This document shows, piece by piece, positions 42,533 through 50,735 of a stretch of DNA of 64,000 nucleotides; positions within the stretch are counted from its first letter, which is position 1, and the number at the start of each line of letters is the position of its first letter. The stretch lies in the NCBI GenBank assembly GCA_934630515.1, contig CAKTVV010000008.1:46390-110389 (forward strand), given 5' to 3'. The DNA comes from an uncultured Eubacteriales bacterium (GTDB lineage Bacteria; Bacillota; Clostridia; Oscillospirales; Acutalibacteraceae). The notes below the pieces were generated by a model. That model saw nothing but the letters and a program-made list of their open reading frames with translations. It ran no database searches and was not told where the DNA came from. The translations under genes and the position numbers were made by a program.

Positions 42533-43678
42533 ATGAACATTTTGATGATTCCCTCCTGGTATGGAACCAAAACCGCCCCGCTGCTGGGGTCGTTCTATAA
42601 GGAACAGGCAGAGGAGCTGGCTGCCCGGGGGCACCGGGTGGCAGTGCTGTATGCGGAGGTAGGGGGCAGCTTTCGCCCCGCCGACAACCAAAAAATGCAC
42701 GATGTGGTCAATGGCGTGGAGACCTATATTTGGGTCAAGCCCAATCTGACCCCCCGCTGGGAGAAGGGGCGCTGTTTTCAGCGCACCCGGATGCTGGAAA
42801 AGATGTACCGCCAGCTGGAAAAGACCTGGGGACGTCCGGATGTGGTGAATCTGCGCTCCTCCCTGCAGGGGTATGAGGCGGTGACCCTGTGCCGCCGCCA
42901 TCAGCTGCCCCTCTTTTTCATGGAGCATTCCTCGTATGTTGTCACCGAGGGGGAAAACAGCGCCGCCCGCAAGCGGCTGTATGCCGTCATGGATGCGGCA
43001 AAGGTGAATGCCTGCGTCGGCTCGGCGCTGCTGGCGGTGATGCAGCCCCATAAGGCGGATACCCGGATCATTCCGGACTTTGTGGATGAGCGGCGGTTCT
43101 ATATCCGGGAAAAGGAGGATCCGACTGCCCCCTTTACCTTTGCGGCGATGGGGCAGCTGCGCCCGATCAAGGGGCACGATACGCTGATCCGTGCCTTTGC
43201 CCGGCTGCGGCAGAAGACCGACCGACCGGTGCAGCTGCGTATTGCCGGCGCCGGGAGCCTGCGGGAGTATTTGCAGGGGATCATTCAGAAGGAGGGACTG
43301 GAAGAGGTCTGCCATCTGGTGGGGAACATTCCCCGGGAGCAGGTGGTGGATTTTATGAACGATTGCGATTGCTTCGTGTGTTCCTCCCGGACGGAGATGC
43401 TGTCCTGCGTGCTCCATGAGTGCGCTGCCTGTGGCCGACCGGCGATCGCCACGATGTGCGGCGGACCGCAGGATATCCTCACCGACGAGACCGGGATGTT
43501 GGTGCCGGTGGACGACGTAGAGGCGATGGCGGATGCCATGCTGACCATGCTGGATAAGGCGCCTGCCTACGACCGGCAGGCAATCCGGCAGCATATCATC
43601 GACAAGTTCGGGCGGGATACGGTGTGCGGGGCGATCCTGCAGGCGTGTGCCGACGCCGCCGGAAAGGACACCCCGTGA
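42533..43678 (+). CDS. Glycosyltransferase family 4 protein
   Basis: 381 residues with the two-domain GT-B fold of GT4: N-terminal MNILMIPSWYGTKTAPLLGSFYKEQ and C-terminal donor-binding region AMGQLRPIKGHDTLIRAF, VCSSRTEMLSCVLHECAACG with the E-x7-E like spacing, and GPQDIL. It transfers a sugar from an activated donor to an unknown acceptor, probably for a cell-surface glycan or glycolipid. ATG 42533 has AAAGGGG about 7 bases upstream. Its stop overlaps pgeF by 4 bases. Confidence 0.9.
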   Translation: MNILMIPSWYGTKTAPLLGSFYKEQAEELAARGHRVAVLYAEVGGSFRPADNQKMHDVVNGVETYIWVKPNLTPRWEKGRCFQRTRMLEKMYRQLEKTWGRPDVVNLRSSLQGYEAVTLCRRHQLPLFFMEHSSYVVTEGENSAARKRLYAVMDAAKVNACVGSALLAVMQPHKADTRIIPDFVDERRFYIREKEDPTAPFTFAAMGQLRPIKGHDTLIRAFARLRQKTDRPVQLRIAGAGSLREYLQGIIQKEGLEEVCHLVGNIPREQVVDFMNDCDCFVCSSRTEMLSCVLHECAACGRPAIATMCGGPQDILTDETGMLVPVDDVEAMADAMLTMLDKAPAYDRQAIRQHIIDKFGRDTVCGAILQACADAAGKDTP

Positions 43679-44511
43679 CCCCGCCTGTCAGCCGCACGCT
43701 GGCGGCGCATACGGTGGGGGAGCTGCTGTATTATAGCTTTCCGGCGCTGGATGCCCTTTCCTTTGTGCGCCATGGCTTTTCCACCCGCTTGGGGGGCGTC
43801 AGCGAGGGGATCTGGCGTTCGATGAATCTGAGCTTTACCCGGGGGGATTCCCCGACGGCGGTGGCGGAGAATTTCCGCCGCTTTTGTGCGGCTATCGGGG
43901 TGCGGGCGGAGGATACGGTCATTTCGGCGCAGACCCACACGACCCATGTGATCTCGGTGACCGCTGCCGACCGGGGTCGGGGCGTGACCCGCCCCCGGGA
44001 ATACACCGATGTGGACGGGATGGTGACCGACGAGCCCGGAGTGGTGCTGTGTACCCAGTATGCGGACTGCGTACCGCTGTTTTTTGCCGACCCGGTGAAG
44101 CGGGTGGTGGCGACCAGCCATTCCGGCTGGCGTGGCACGGCGGGGAATATCGGCGCCGCCACCGTGGAGAAGATGCATACGGATTACGGCTGCGAGCCGG
44201 GGAACATCTTGGTGGGGATCGGTCCCTCCATTGGGCGCTGCTGCTTTGAAGTGGATGCGCCGGTGCTGGAGGCGTTTGAAAAGGTTCCCCATTTCAGCGC
44301 TGCTTGCTATGAGGAGAACGGCGGCGGTAAGTACCACATCGATTTGTGGGCGGTGTGCCGCCGGGGGCTGCTGGCGGTCGGGGTGTCACCGGAGCATATC
44401 ACGGTGACCGACCTTTGCACCCGCTGCCATCCGGACGTGTTTTGGTCGCACCGGGCGACCGGCGGCGAACGGGGCAGTCTGGCGGGGATGATCGCCCTGA
44501 CGGACGGATAA
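43675..44511 (+). CDS. pgeF: Peptidoglycan editing factor PgeF (multicopper polyphenol oxidase / YlmD family)
   Basis: 278 residues of the Cu/Zn-binding YlmD/YfiH family, which corrects wrongly incorporated L-Ser in peptidoglycan precursors and has purine nucleoside phosphorylase-like activity. Diagnostic motifs: VRHGFSTRLGGVSEG, QTHTTHV, TQYADCVPLFFAD, SHSGWRGTAGNI and GPSIGRCCFEVD, with conserved Cys and His. It starts at GTG 43675, overlapping the glycosyltransferase stop (GTGA). No terminator is visible before the next promoter. Confidence 0.92.
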   Translation: MTPPVSRTLAAHTVGELLYYSFPALDALSFVRHGFSTRLGGVSEGIWRSMNLSFTRGDSPTAVAENFRRFCAAIGVRAEDTVISAQTHTTHVISVTAADRGRGVTRPREYTDVDGMVTDEPGVVLCTQYADCVPLFFADPVKRVVATSHSGWRGTAGNIGAATVEKMHTDYGCEPGNILVGIGPSIGRCCFEVDAPVLEAFEKVPHFSAACYEENGGGKYHIDLWAVCRRGLLAVGVSPEHITVTDLCTRCHPDVFWSHRATGGERGSLAGMIALTDG

Positions 44512-44516
44512 ATTTA

Positions 44517-44545
44517 TCATATTTTTGCTTTTTTGATCCATACTA
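44517..44545 (+). promoter_or_regulatory. Candidate sigma-G promoter of the SpoVAF-like gene
   Basis: CATACTA (44539-44545) matches the sigma-G -10 consensus, and TCATA (44517-44521), 17 bases upstream, resembles the -35 consensus. It lies 27 bases before the SpoVAF-like start. Confidence 0.6.
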
Positions 44546-44546
44546 A

Positions 44547-44569
44547 CCCTATCGAATCAGGATAGGGAG
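44547..44569 (+). promoter_or_regulatory. Hairpin overlapping the SpoVAF-like SD
   Basis: CCCTATC (44547-44553) pairs with GATAGGG (44561-44567) with a 7-base loop; the SD AGGGAG (44564-44569) lies in the 3' arm. Translation may be limited. The SD is 3 bases from ATG 44573 but 9 from TTG 44579. Confidence 0.5.
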
Positions 44570-44572
44570 TGT

Positions 44573-45985
44573 ATGGCTTTGACGTATCAGGAAACTGTGC
44601 AGCGATTGAACGAAAAGCTGCGGGTAGACAAGAGCTTTGATCTGCTCAGCCGCCCGGTGTCGGTGGGACGCCGCAAGGGAACGCTGTATTTTGTGGACGG
44701 CTTCACCAAGGATGAAGTGCTGGAGAAGATGCTGGAATTTCTCTCCAAGCTGCCCCCGGAGGATGTGGAGGGGGTCACCGATGCCGAGCAATTCATCGCC
44801 CGGTTTGTCACCTATGTGGAGGTGGAGTGTACCGCCGATCTGGAGCAGGTGACGGTGCAGGTGCTGTCCGGTGCTACGGCGCTGGTGGTGGAGGATCTGG
44901 ATCGGGTGGTGCTCATCGACAGCCGCACCTACCCGGTGCGGGGTGTGGAGGAGCCGGAGAGCGACCGGGTGATGCGCGGTTCCCGGGACGGATTGGTGGA
45001 GACGCTGGTGTTTAATACGGCGCTGATCCGGCGGCGGCTGCGGGATCCGTCTCTGACCTTTGAGGTCATTCCGGTGGGGAAGCTGTCCTCCACGGATGTG
45101 TGTCTGTGCTATATGGACGGGCGGGTGGATCAAAAGTATCTGAAACGCCTGTGCAAGCGCCTGCAGGAGATCACCATTCCCACCCTCACCATGGGGCAGG
45201 AGAGTCTGGCGGAGTGCTTGCTGCGGGGACAATGGTACAACCCCTTTCCCCGGGTGCGGTATACGGAGCGTCCGGATTGCGCCGCTGCCAGCGTGGCCGA
45301 GGGGCAGATCGTGCTGCTGGTGGATAATTCCCCGGCGGCGATGATCCTGCCGACGTCGATCTTTGCTTTTTCACAGGATACCAACGATTATTGCTTTCCG
45401 CCCATCGTCGGCACCTATTTGCGGCTGGTGCGGGGCTTGATTTTTATGGCGACGCTGTTTCTGACGCCGGTGTGGTACTGGCTGATGCAGAATCCGGATA
45501 AGATCCCGCCGGCGTTGGAATTCATCCGGATCAAGGAGCCCAATGGGATCGCCCTCATTGTGCAGCTCATTTTGGTAGAGATATTGATCGATGCGCTTAA
45601 GCTGGCTTCCCTCAATACACCCACGTCGCTGAGCAATGCGCTCAGTCTGGTGGGAGCGCTGGTGTTCGGGGAGTTTGCCGTGCAGGCGGGTCTGTTTGTG
45701 CCGGAGCTGCTGGCGTATATGGCGTTTGTGGCGATCGCCTCCTTTACCCAGCCCAGCCATGAGCTGGCGTATGCCTTTAAGCTGTTCCGGGTGCTGTTTT
45801 TGATCCTCACATGGCTGTTCGGCGGCTGGGGCTTGCTGGCGGGCATGGCGGTGATGCTGCTGGTGCTGGTCACGACGAAAACCGTCACCGGCGGAAAATA
45901 TCTCTACCCGGTTATTCCCTTTAACGCCCGGGCGCTGGGACGGCTGCTGTACCGCCAGTCCATCAGCCGGTTTAACGCCGGCTGA
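44573..45985 (+). CDS. SpoVAF-like GerA family spore germination membrane protein
   Basis: 470 residues. The N-terminal half is soluble (CTADLEQVTVQVLSGATALVVE; VRYTERPDCAAASVAEGQIVLLVDNSP) and the C-terminal half has about five membrane segments (PVWYWL; LVGALVFGEFAVQAGLF; WGLLAGMAVML). These match the GerA A-subunit fold, and the length and ending (YPVIPFNARALGRL) fit SpoVAF rather than a germinant receptor. SpoVAF assists germination in the spore inner membrane. Either ATG 44573 or TTG 44579 may be the start. A candidate sigma-G promoter precedes it, and sigG lies at 8.3 kb. The spoVA partners are not in this window. Confidence 0.87.
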   Translation: MALTYQETVQRLNEKLRVDKSFDLLSRPVSVGRRKGTLYFVDGFTKDEVLEKMLEFLSKLPPEDVEGVTDAEQFIARFVTYVEVECTADLEQVTVQVLSGATALVVEDLDRVVLIDSRTYPVRGVEEPESDRVMRGSRDGLVETLVFNTALIRRRLRDPSLTFEVIPVGKLSSTDVCLCYMDGRVDQKYLKRLCKRLQEITIPTLTMGQESLAECLLRGQWYNPFPRVRYTERPDCAAASVAEGQIVLLVDNSPAAMILPTSIFAFSQDTNDYCFPPIVGTYLRLVRGLIFMATLFLTPVWYWLMQNPDKIPPALEFIRIKEPNGIALIVQLILVEILIDALKLASLNTPTSLSNALSLVGALVFGEFAVQAGLFVPELLAYMAFVAIASFTQPSHELAYAFKLFRVLFLILTWLFGGWGLLAGMAVMLLVLVTTKTVTGGKYLYPVIPFNARALGRLLYRQSISRFNAG

Positions 45986-46069
45986 GACTGGACTGGCACC
46001 GGAGAGCTGCTCTCTGCATAGGCTGGCATGACGCCGCCCGAAACCGGCGGCGTCAGAAGGAGGATGCCT

Positions 46070-46435
46070 ATGGGAGTGGGAGAGTGGTTCGCTTGGGTGC
46101 TGTTGCTGCTGTTGGCGCTGTACGGCTGCGCCCAGCTGATCCGGCGGCTGTGCCTGTGGTTTTGGCGGTGTAAGGATGTGGAGCTTTACAGGATCGCCGT
46201 GCCTCGGAAGCCCGGCGTGTCGGAGGCGCTGCTGCGCTGCTTGGAGGCGCAGGCGGCGTGGAATGAGGGGGCGCACACCTATGTATTGCTGCCGGAGACA
46301 AGATCCGACATCGACGAGCTGGGGATCGCCCGGCTTCTGGCGGAGCAGATCCCGTCGGTCACCCCGGTGGATGCCAAAGAGCTGTACGGAGTCATTACCC
46401 GCATGACAGAGTCGGATCAGGAAACAAAAGCGTAG
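46070..46435 (+). CDS. Small membrane protein of unknown function
   Basis: 121 residues: one membrane segment (WFAWVLLLLLALYGCAQLI) and a soluble domain of about 80 residues (DVELYRIAVPRKPGVSEALLRCL...). The start at ATG 46070 is chosen because AAGGAGG (46057-46063) is 6 bases upstream; ATG 46064 abuts it. It lies 84 bases after the SpoVAF-like gene and 15 before recD2. Cotranscription with the germination gene would make it a forespore protein, but that is inference. No family recognised. Confidence 0.75.
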   Translation: MGVGEWFAWVLLLLLALYGCAQLIRRLCLWFWRCKDVELYRIAVPRKPGVSEALLRCLEAQAAWNEGAHTYVLLPETRSDIDELGIARLLAEQIPSVTPVDAKELYGVITRMTESDQETKA

Positions 46436-46450
46436 GAAAGGAGTTCCATC

Positions 46451-48670
46451 GTGGAGGAAGAAAAACAGGAAGCGACCCTCAGCGGCACGGTGGAGCACAT
46501 CGTGTTTACCAATGAGGAAAACGGCTGGACGGTGCTGGAGCTGGACACCGGCAGCGATCTGGAAACGGTGGTCGGCACATTTCCGCAGGTGCAGGTGGGG
46601 GAGATGCTGCGGCTGCGGGGCAGCTTTGTAGAGCATAAGAACTTTGGCCGCCAGTTTAAGGCGACCGCCTATGAGAGCAGTCTGCCCACCGATGCCGCCA
46701 CGATCCTGCGGTATCTGTCCTCGGGTGCGGTCAAGGGCATCGGTCCCTCAACGGCGATGCGCATTGTGGACCGGTTCGGAGCGGATGCCCTGCGGATACT
46801 GGAGGAGGAGCCGGAAAAGCTGGCGGGCATTAAGGGGGTCTCCCTGAAAAAAGCCCGGGAGATGGGGCAGAGCTTTTGCAGTCAGTTCGGACTGCGGGAG
46901 GTGGTGATGGCGTTCGCCTCCTATGGGCTGACCCCCAACGAGGCGCTGCGCTGCTGGAAGAAATTCGGCACCATGACCCTGCCGAAGATCAAGGCGAACC
47001 CCTATCTTTTGTGCACGCCGGGGCTGTATATCGGCTTTGAGCGTGCCGATCAGCTGTGCATGCGTCTGCAGGGCGATAAGCTGGATCCCCACCGCCTGGA
47101 GGCGGGGATCCAGTATGTGCTGCGGCATAATACCAATAACGGGCATACCTGTCTCCCGGAGGATAAGGTCATTCCCACCGCCGGGCAGCTGCTGGATGTA
47201 CCCATTGAAACGGTGGAATCAGCAGTTTCCCGGATGGTGGAGGGGATGACCCTGCGGCGGGAGGAGCTGGAGGGACGTCCGTTCCTGTTTTTACCCCGGA
47301 TGTATGAGGCGGAGAATTTCATCGCCGTGCGGATCCGTCTGATGACCGGATTCCACGATGCGGTGGCGGCGGAGGATCTGTCCCTGCGCATCGATGCCAT
47401 GGAGCGGAATTTCCATATCACCTATGAGGAGCAGCAGCGGCAGGCGATGCTGGCGGCGGTGGAAAAGGGCGTTCTCATTCTCACCGGCGGCCCCGGCACC
47501 GGTAAGACGACCACCCTGCGGGGGATCATCACCCTGCTGGAGAGCATGGGGGAATCGGTGTGTATCGCCGCCCCCACCGGGCGGGCGGCAAAACGCATCG
47601 CTGAGCTGACCGGCCGGGAAGCCAAAACCCTGCACCGGCTGCTGGAGGTGCGCTGGGACGAGAATGACGCCCCGGTGTTCGATCGCAATGAGAAGAATCC
47701 GCTGGAGGCGGATGCGGTGGTGGTGGATGAGATGTCCATGGTGGACACCATCCTGTTTGAAAGCCTGCTGCGGGCGCTGAAGACCGGTTGTCGGCTCATT
47801 TTGGTGGGGGATACGGATCAGCTGCCCCCGGTGGGACCGGGCTGCGTGCTGCAGGATCTGATGGGCAGCGGCGCCGTGCCGGTGATGCAGCTGACCCGGG
47901 TGTTCCGGCAGGCGCTGGAAAGCCGGATCGTGTATAATGCCCACCGCATTGTGGCGGGGGAAGCCATGGAGCTGGATAATAAGGGCGATTGCTTCTTTAT
48001 GCCCCGTCCGACGGCGGCGGCGGTGACGGATACGGTGCTGGAGCTGTGCCATCACCGGCTGCCCGATGCCTATGGGTATACGGTGCTGAACGGTCTGCAG
48101 GTGCTGTGCCCCGGACGGCGGGGTGAGCTGGGTACGGTGGAGCTGAACCGGCGGCTGCAGGCGCTGCTCAATTCTCCGGATAAACAGAAGCCGGAGGTGA
48201 CGGTGGAGGGTGTCACCCTGCGTAAGGGCGATAAGGTGATGCACACCCGGAACAATTACGATATTCCCTGGGAAAAGGCGGACGGTGAGTGCGGCAGCGG
48301 CGTGTTTAACGGCGATATCGGCGTGCTGGAGGAGGTGCTGCCCCGAGAGGACACCTTCAAGGTGCGCTACGACGACCGGGTGGCGCTGTATACAAAGCAG
48401 GATGCGCTGGATCTGGAGCTGGCGTATGCCATCACGGTACATAAGAGTCAGGGCAGCGAGTTCGACGGAGTGATCCTGCCGCTGCTGCGCAATCCGCCCA
48501 ACCTGAGCTACCGCAATCTGCTGTATACCGCCGTCACCCGGGCGAAGCGTCTGCTGATTCTGGTGGGAAGCCGCCAGACGGTGCAGGCAATGGTGGATAA
48601 TAACCGTAAGACCCGCCGTTATACCGGGCTGGGCGTATTTCTCCGGCGGGCTGAGGCGCTGCCGCTATGA
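46451..48670 (+). CDS. recD2: ATP-dependent RecD2-like DNA helicase
   Basis: 739 residues of the RecD2/TraA clade of SF1 5'-3' helicases acting in DNA repair without RecBC. An N-terminal OB-like region (LSGTVEHIVFTNEENGWTVL), helix-hairpin-helix motifs (VKGIGPSTAMRIV; GIKGVSLKKAREM), the Walker A motif TGGPGTGKTT, Walker B VVVDEMSMVD, GDTDQLPPVGPG, and the C-terminal AITVHKSQGSEFD and YTAVTRAKRLL motifs are all present. It begins with GTG 46451 after AAAGGAG and overlaps comF by 4 bases (ATGA). Confidence 0.95.
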   Translation: MEEEKQEATLSGTVEHIVFTNEENGWTVLELDTGSDLETVVGTFPQVQVGEMLRLRGSFVEHKNFGRQFKATAYESSLPTDAATILRYLSSGAVKGIGPSTAMRIVDRFGADALRILEEEPEKLAGIKGVSLKKAREMGQSFCSQFGLREVVMAFASYGLTPNEALRCWKKFGTMTLPKIKANPYLLCTPGLYIGFERADQLCMRLQGDKLDPHRLEAGIQYVLRHNTNNGHTCLPEDKVIPTAGQLLDVPIETVESAVSRMVEGMTLRREELEGRPFLFLPRMYEAENFIAVRIRLMTGFHDAVAAEDLSLRIDAMERNFHITYEEQQRQAMLAAVEKGVLILTGGPGTGKTTTLRGIITLLESMGESVCIAAPTGRAAKRIAELTGREAKTLHRLLEVRWDENDAPVFDRNEKNPLEADAVVVDEMSMVDTILFESLLRALKTGCRLILVGDTDQLPPVGPGCVLQDLMGSGAVPVMQLTRVFRQALESRIVYNAHRIVAGEAMELDNKGDCFFMPRPTAAAVTDTVLELCHHRLPDAYGYTVLNGLQVLCPGRRGELGTVELNRRLQALLNSPDKQKPEVTVEGVTLRKGDKVMHTRNNYDIPWEKADGECGSGVFNGDIGVLEEVLPREDTFKVRYDDRVALYTKQDALDLELAYAITVHKSQGSEFDGVILPLLRNPPNLSYRNLLYTAVTRAKRLLILVGSRQTVQAMVDNNRKTRRYTGLGVFLRRAEALPL

Positions 48671-49407
48671 AGCATCCGGAGAAGCTGCTGTATGTCCTGT
48701 TTCCCAATCGCTGTCTGTTCTGCTATACGGTGATCGGCTGGAACGACCATGTATGCTGGCAGTGTCGGCAGGATCCGCCCTCCATGCTGCCGCCGCTGTG
48801 TCCCGACTGCGGGCGCAGCGAGAGCCTGTGTATCTGCGGCGGACGGAAACGGCACTACGCTCGCTGCGTGACGCCGCTGCCTTACGATAAGCGCTTGCAC
48901 GATGCGGTGGCTCGGCTGAAGATACAGGGCTGCAGCACCACTGCCGACGGCTTTGCCGTGGAGATGGAGGAGGTGCTGCGCCGGGAATACGGCGGGCTGC
49001 CGCTGGATTGCGTGACTCCGGTGCCGCTGCACAGAAAGGAGCAGCGCAGCCGGGGCTTTAATCAGGCGGAGCTGCTGGCGACCCGTCTGGCGGCGTGGCT
49101 GGGGATTCCGATGCTGCCGCTGCTGACTAAGCCCTATGAAACGCTGCCGCAAAAGGAATTGTCCGCCTCCCGTCGGCAGGGGAATTTGCTGGGAGCGTTC
49201 GATGTGCCCGAGCCGGCGCAGGCGGCGGGTAAGACGGTGCTGCTGGTGGACGATGTGATCACCACCGGCGCCACGCTGGATGAATGCGCCAAAATGCTCA
49301 AGCTGGCAGGGGCTGCGGAGGTGTATGCCGTCACGGCTGCGGGAACCGTACCTCATGAAAGAAATGGCAGCGCCGATGACTTGCAAAATTCGTCGGATGG
49401 TGTATAA
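48667..49407 (+). CDS. comF: ComF family protein (phosphoribosyltransferase domain)
   Basis: 246 residues. An N-terminal zinc ribbon (CLFCYTV, CWQC, CPDCGR with CICGG) is followed by a type I phosphoribosyltransferase domain with the PRPP motif VLLVDDVITTGAT and the family stretch SRGFNQAELLA. In naturally competent bacteria ComF aids DNA uptake; the enzymatic substrate is not known. The ATG overlaps the recD2 stop (ATGA). Next to recD2 this suggests a DNA-processing pair. Its last codons overlap the next gene's promoter. Confidence 0.92.
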   Translation: MKHPEKLLYVLFPNRCLFCYTVIGWNDHVCWQCRQDPPSMLPPLCPDCGRSESLCICGGRKRHYARCVTPLPYDKRLHDAVARLKIQGCSTTADGFAVEMEEVLRREYGGLPLDCVTPVPLHRKEQRSRGFNQAELLATRLAAWLGIPMLPLLTKPYETLPQKELSASRRQGNLLGAFDVPEPAQAAGKTVLLVDDVITTGATLDECAKMLKLAGAAEVYAVTAAGTVPHERNGSADDLQNSSDGV

Positions 49408-49408
49408 T
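49381..49408 (+). promoter_or_regulatory. Promoter of the second mreB-type gene
   Basis: TTGCAA (49381-49386), 16-base spacer, TATAAT (49403-49408), within the last codons of comF. Confidence 0.75.
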
Positions 49409-49444
49409 ACAAAGGAGAATCCGAGGAAAACAAGGAGTTTATCT

Positions 49445-50473
49445 ATGAATCTGGGAATTGATCTGGGTACCTCCCGCACGGTGATCTATGCCCCCGGGGA
49501 GGGAATATTGCTGGACGAGCCGTCGGTCATCGCCGTCAGCGAGCGGGACGGCTCGATCGTGGCATGCGGCACTGAGGCGGGGGAGATGCTGGGGCGCACG
49601 CCGCCCTCCATCGTGGCGGTGCAGCCCGTCCGCAAGGGGGTCATTGCGGAATACGATATGGCGGAGAAGATGCTGCGGCATTTTATTCGTAAGGTGTATG
49701 CCAACCGCATCACAAAGCCCTGTGCTGCCGTCAGCGTGACGGAGCGCATGACCGAGGTGGAGCGCCGCTCGTTCATCGAGGCGGTGATCTCCGCCGGTGC
49801 CCGGCGGGTGACGCTGGTGCCGGAGACAGTGGCAGCGGCCATCGGCTCCGGGCTGGATGTGAGTCTGCCCTGCGGACAGATGGTGGTGAACATCGGCGGC
49901 GGCACTACCGATGTGTCGGTGCTGACCCTGCGGGGGGAGGCGGTGTCGGTGTCGGTACGCACGGCGGGGGACGCCGTGGACGATGCGATCGTGCGCAGTG
50001 TCCGGGCACGCTATGGCTTGCTCATCAGTCCGGCGATGGCGGAGCAGGTGAAGATTGCTATCGGCTCGGCGGTGGAGCCGGATGCCGCCGTGACGGCGGT
50101 GGTGAAAGGGCGGGATTCCCTCACCGGATTGCCGGCGGCACGGGCGGTGTCGGCGGCAGAGGTGTATGAAGCGATCGAGGAGTCGCTGACCGTGATCCTG
50201 GATGCTGTGCGGCGGGCGCTGGAGATCACCCCGCCGGAGCTGATCGGCGATGTGCTGGTGAACGGGATATATCTTACCGGCGGCATGGCGCAGATGCAGG
50301 GGCTGGCGGAGCGTATCCGGCGGGAGACGGGCATCGATTGCCGTCCGGCTGAGGATTCCTCCCATTGCGTTGCCATCGGCGCCGGTACGGCGCTGCAATA
50401 CGCCGCCTCCTTTTCCGAGGTGTATGACCTCAGCGGGTTTCAGTATCATCTGTCTGATACGGTCACCGACTGA
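49445..50473 (+). CDS. Second MreB/Mbl-type bacterial actin
   Basis: 342 residues, an MreB-type actin distinct from the mreB at 37.9 kb. ATP-binding blocks: NLGIDLGTSRTVIY, NIGGGTTDVSVLTLRG and NGIYLTGGMAQMQGL. It is more divergent (TSRTVIYAPGEGILLDEPS), shares ERMTEVERRSFIEA and RRALEITPPEL, and ends in a different C-terminal tail (VYDLSGFQYHLSDTV). It may be Mbl- or MreBH-like, or a sporulation actin. ATG 49445 has AAGGAG 9 bases upstream. It has its own promoter and lies apart from mreCD. Confidence 0.88.
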   Translation: MNLGIDLGTSRTVIYAPGEGILLDEPSVIAVSERDGSIVACGTEAGEMLGRTPPSIVAVQPVRKGVIAEYDMAEKMLRHFIRKVYANRITKPCAAVSVTERMTEVERRSFIEAVISAGARRVTLVPETVAAAIGSGLDVSLPCGQMVVNIGGGTTDVSVLTLRGEAVSVSVRTAGDAVDDAIVRSVRARYGLLISPAMAEQVKIAIGSAVEPDAAVTAVVKGRDSLTGLPAARAVSAAEVYEAIEESLTVILDAVRRALEITPPELIGDVLVNGIYLTGGMAQMQGLAERIRRETGIDCRPAEDSSHCVAIGAGTALQYAASFSEVYDLSGFQYHLSDTVTD

Positions 50474-50593
50474 CACAAGAGGATGGCGCTGTTGTGCCTG
50501 CGGAGCGGGCACATTGGCGGCGGCAAACGCCCGAAACGGCGGGCTTTCCCGCCGGATTTGGCTCTTCCTTTCATAAACGATTAAACTTTACGC

Positions 50594-50653
50594 ACCACTA
50601 TATATTGTGGTGCGTAAAAAATTATGTCCAAAAATCGAACTATATATTGACAT
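50594..50653. promoter_or_regulatory. Tandem NrdR boxes upstream of nrdD
   Basis: ACTATATATTG occurs at 50597-50607 and 50639-50649, exactly 42 bp apart, or four helical turns. Box 1 (50594-50611, ACCACTATATATTGTGGT) is a palindrome embedded in a 12-bp perfect inverted repeat; box 2 contains the -35 element. This is the paired arrangement known for NrdR, the ATP/dATP-responsive repressor of ribonucleotide reductase genes. Confidence 0.85.
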
Positions 50654-50675
50654 TGCGGGGCAGCTGTGCTATCAT
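50647..50675 (+). promoter_or_regulatory. Promoter of nrdD
   Basis: TTGACA (50647-50652), 17-base spacer, TATCAT (50670-50675). The -35 overlaps NrdR box 2, so NrdR would block RNA polymerase. Confidence 0.85.
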
Positions 50676-50687
50676 AGACATTGTCAT

Positions 50688-50708
50688 CGCACGGAGGCAC
50701 TCCGTGCG
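50688..50708 (+). other. 5'-leader hairpin of nrdD
   Basis: CGCACGGAG and CTCCGTGCG form a 9-bp stem with a 3-base loop between promoter and SD. There is no T tract, so it may stabilise the message. Confidence 0.6.
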
Positions 50709-50735
50709 AAAATCTTGTAGGAGGAAAAGCAGGAC

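Noticed and set aside
50504..50570. Small GC-rich hairpins after the second mreB gene considered as a terminator
   Set aside because: Stems are short (5-7 bp) and there is no T tract, so a terminator could not be supported.
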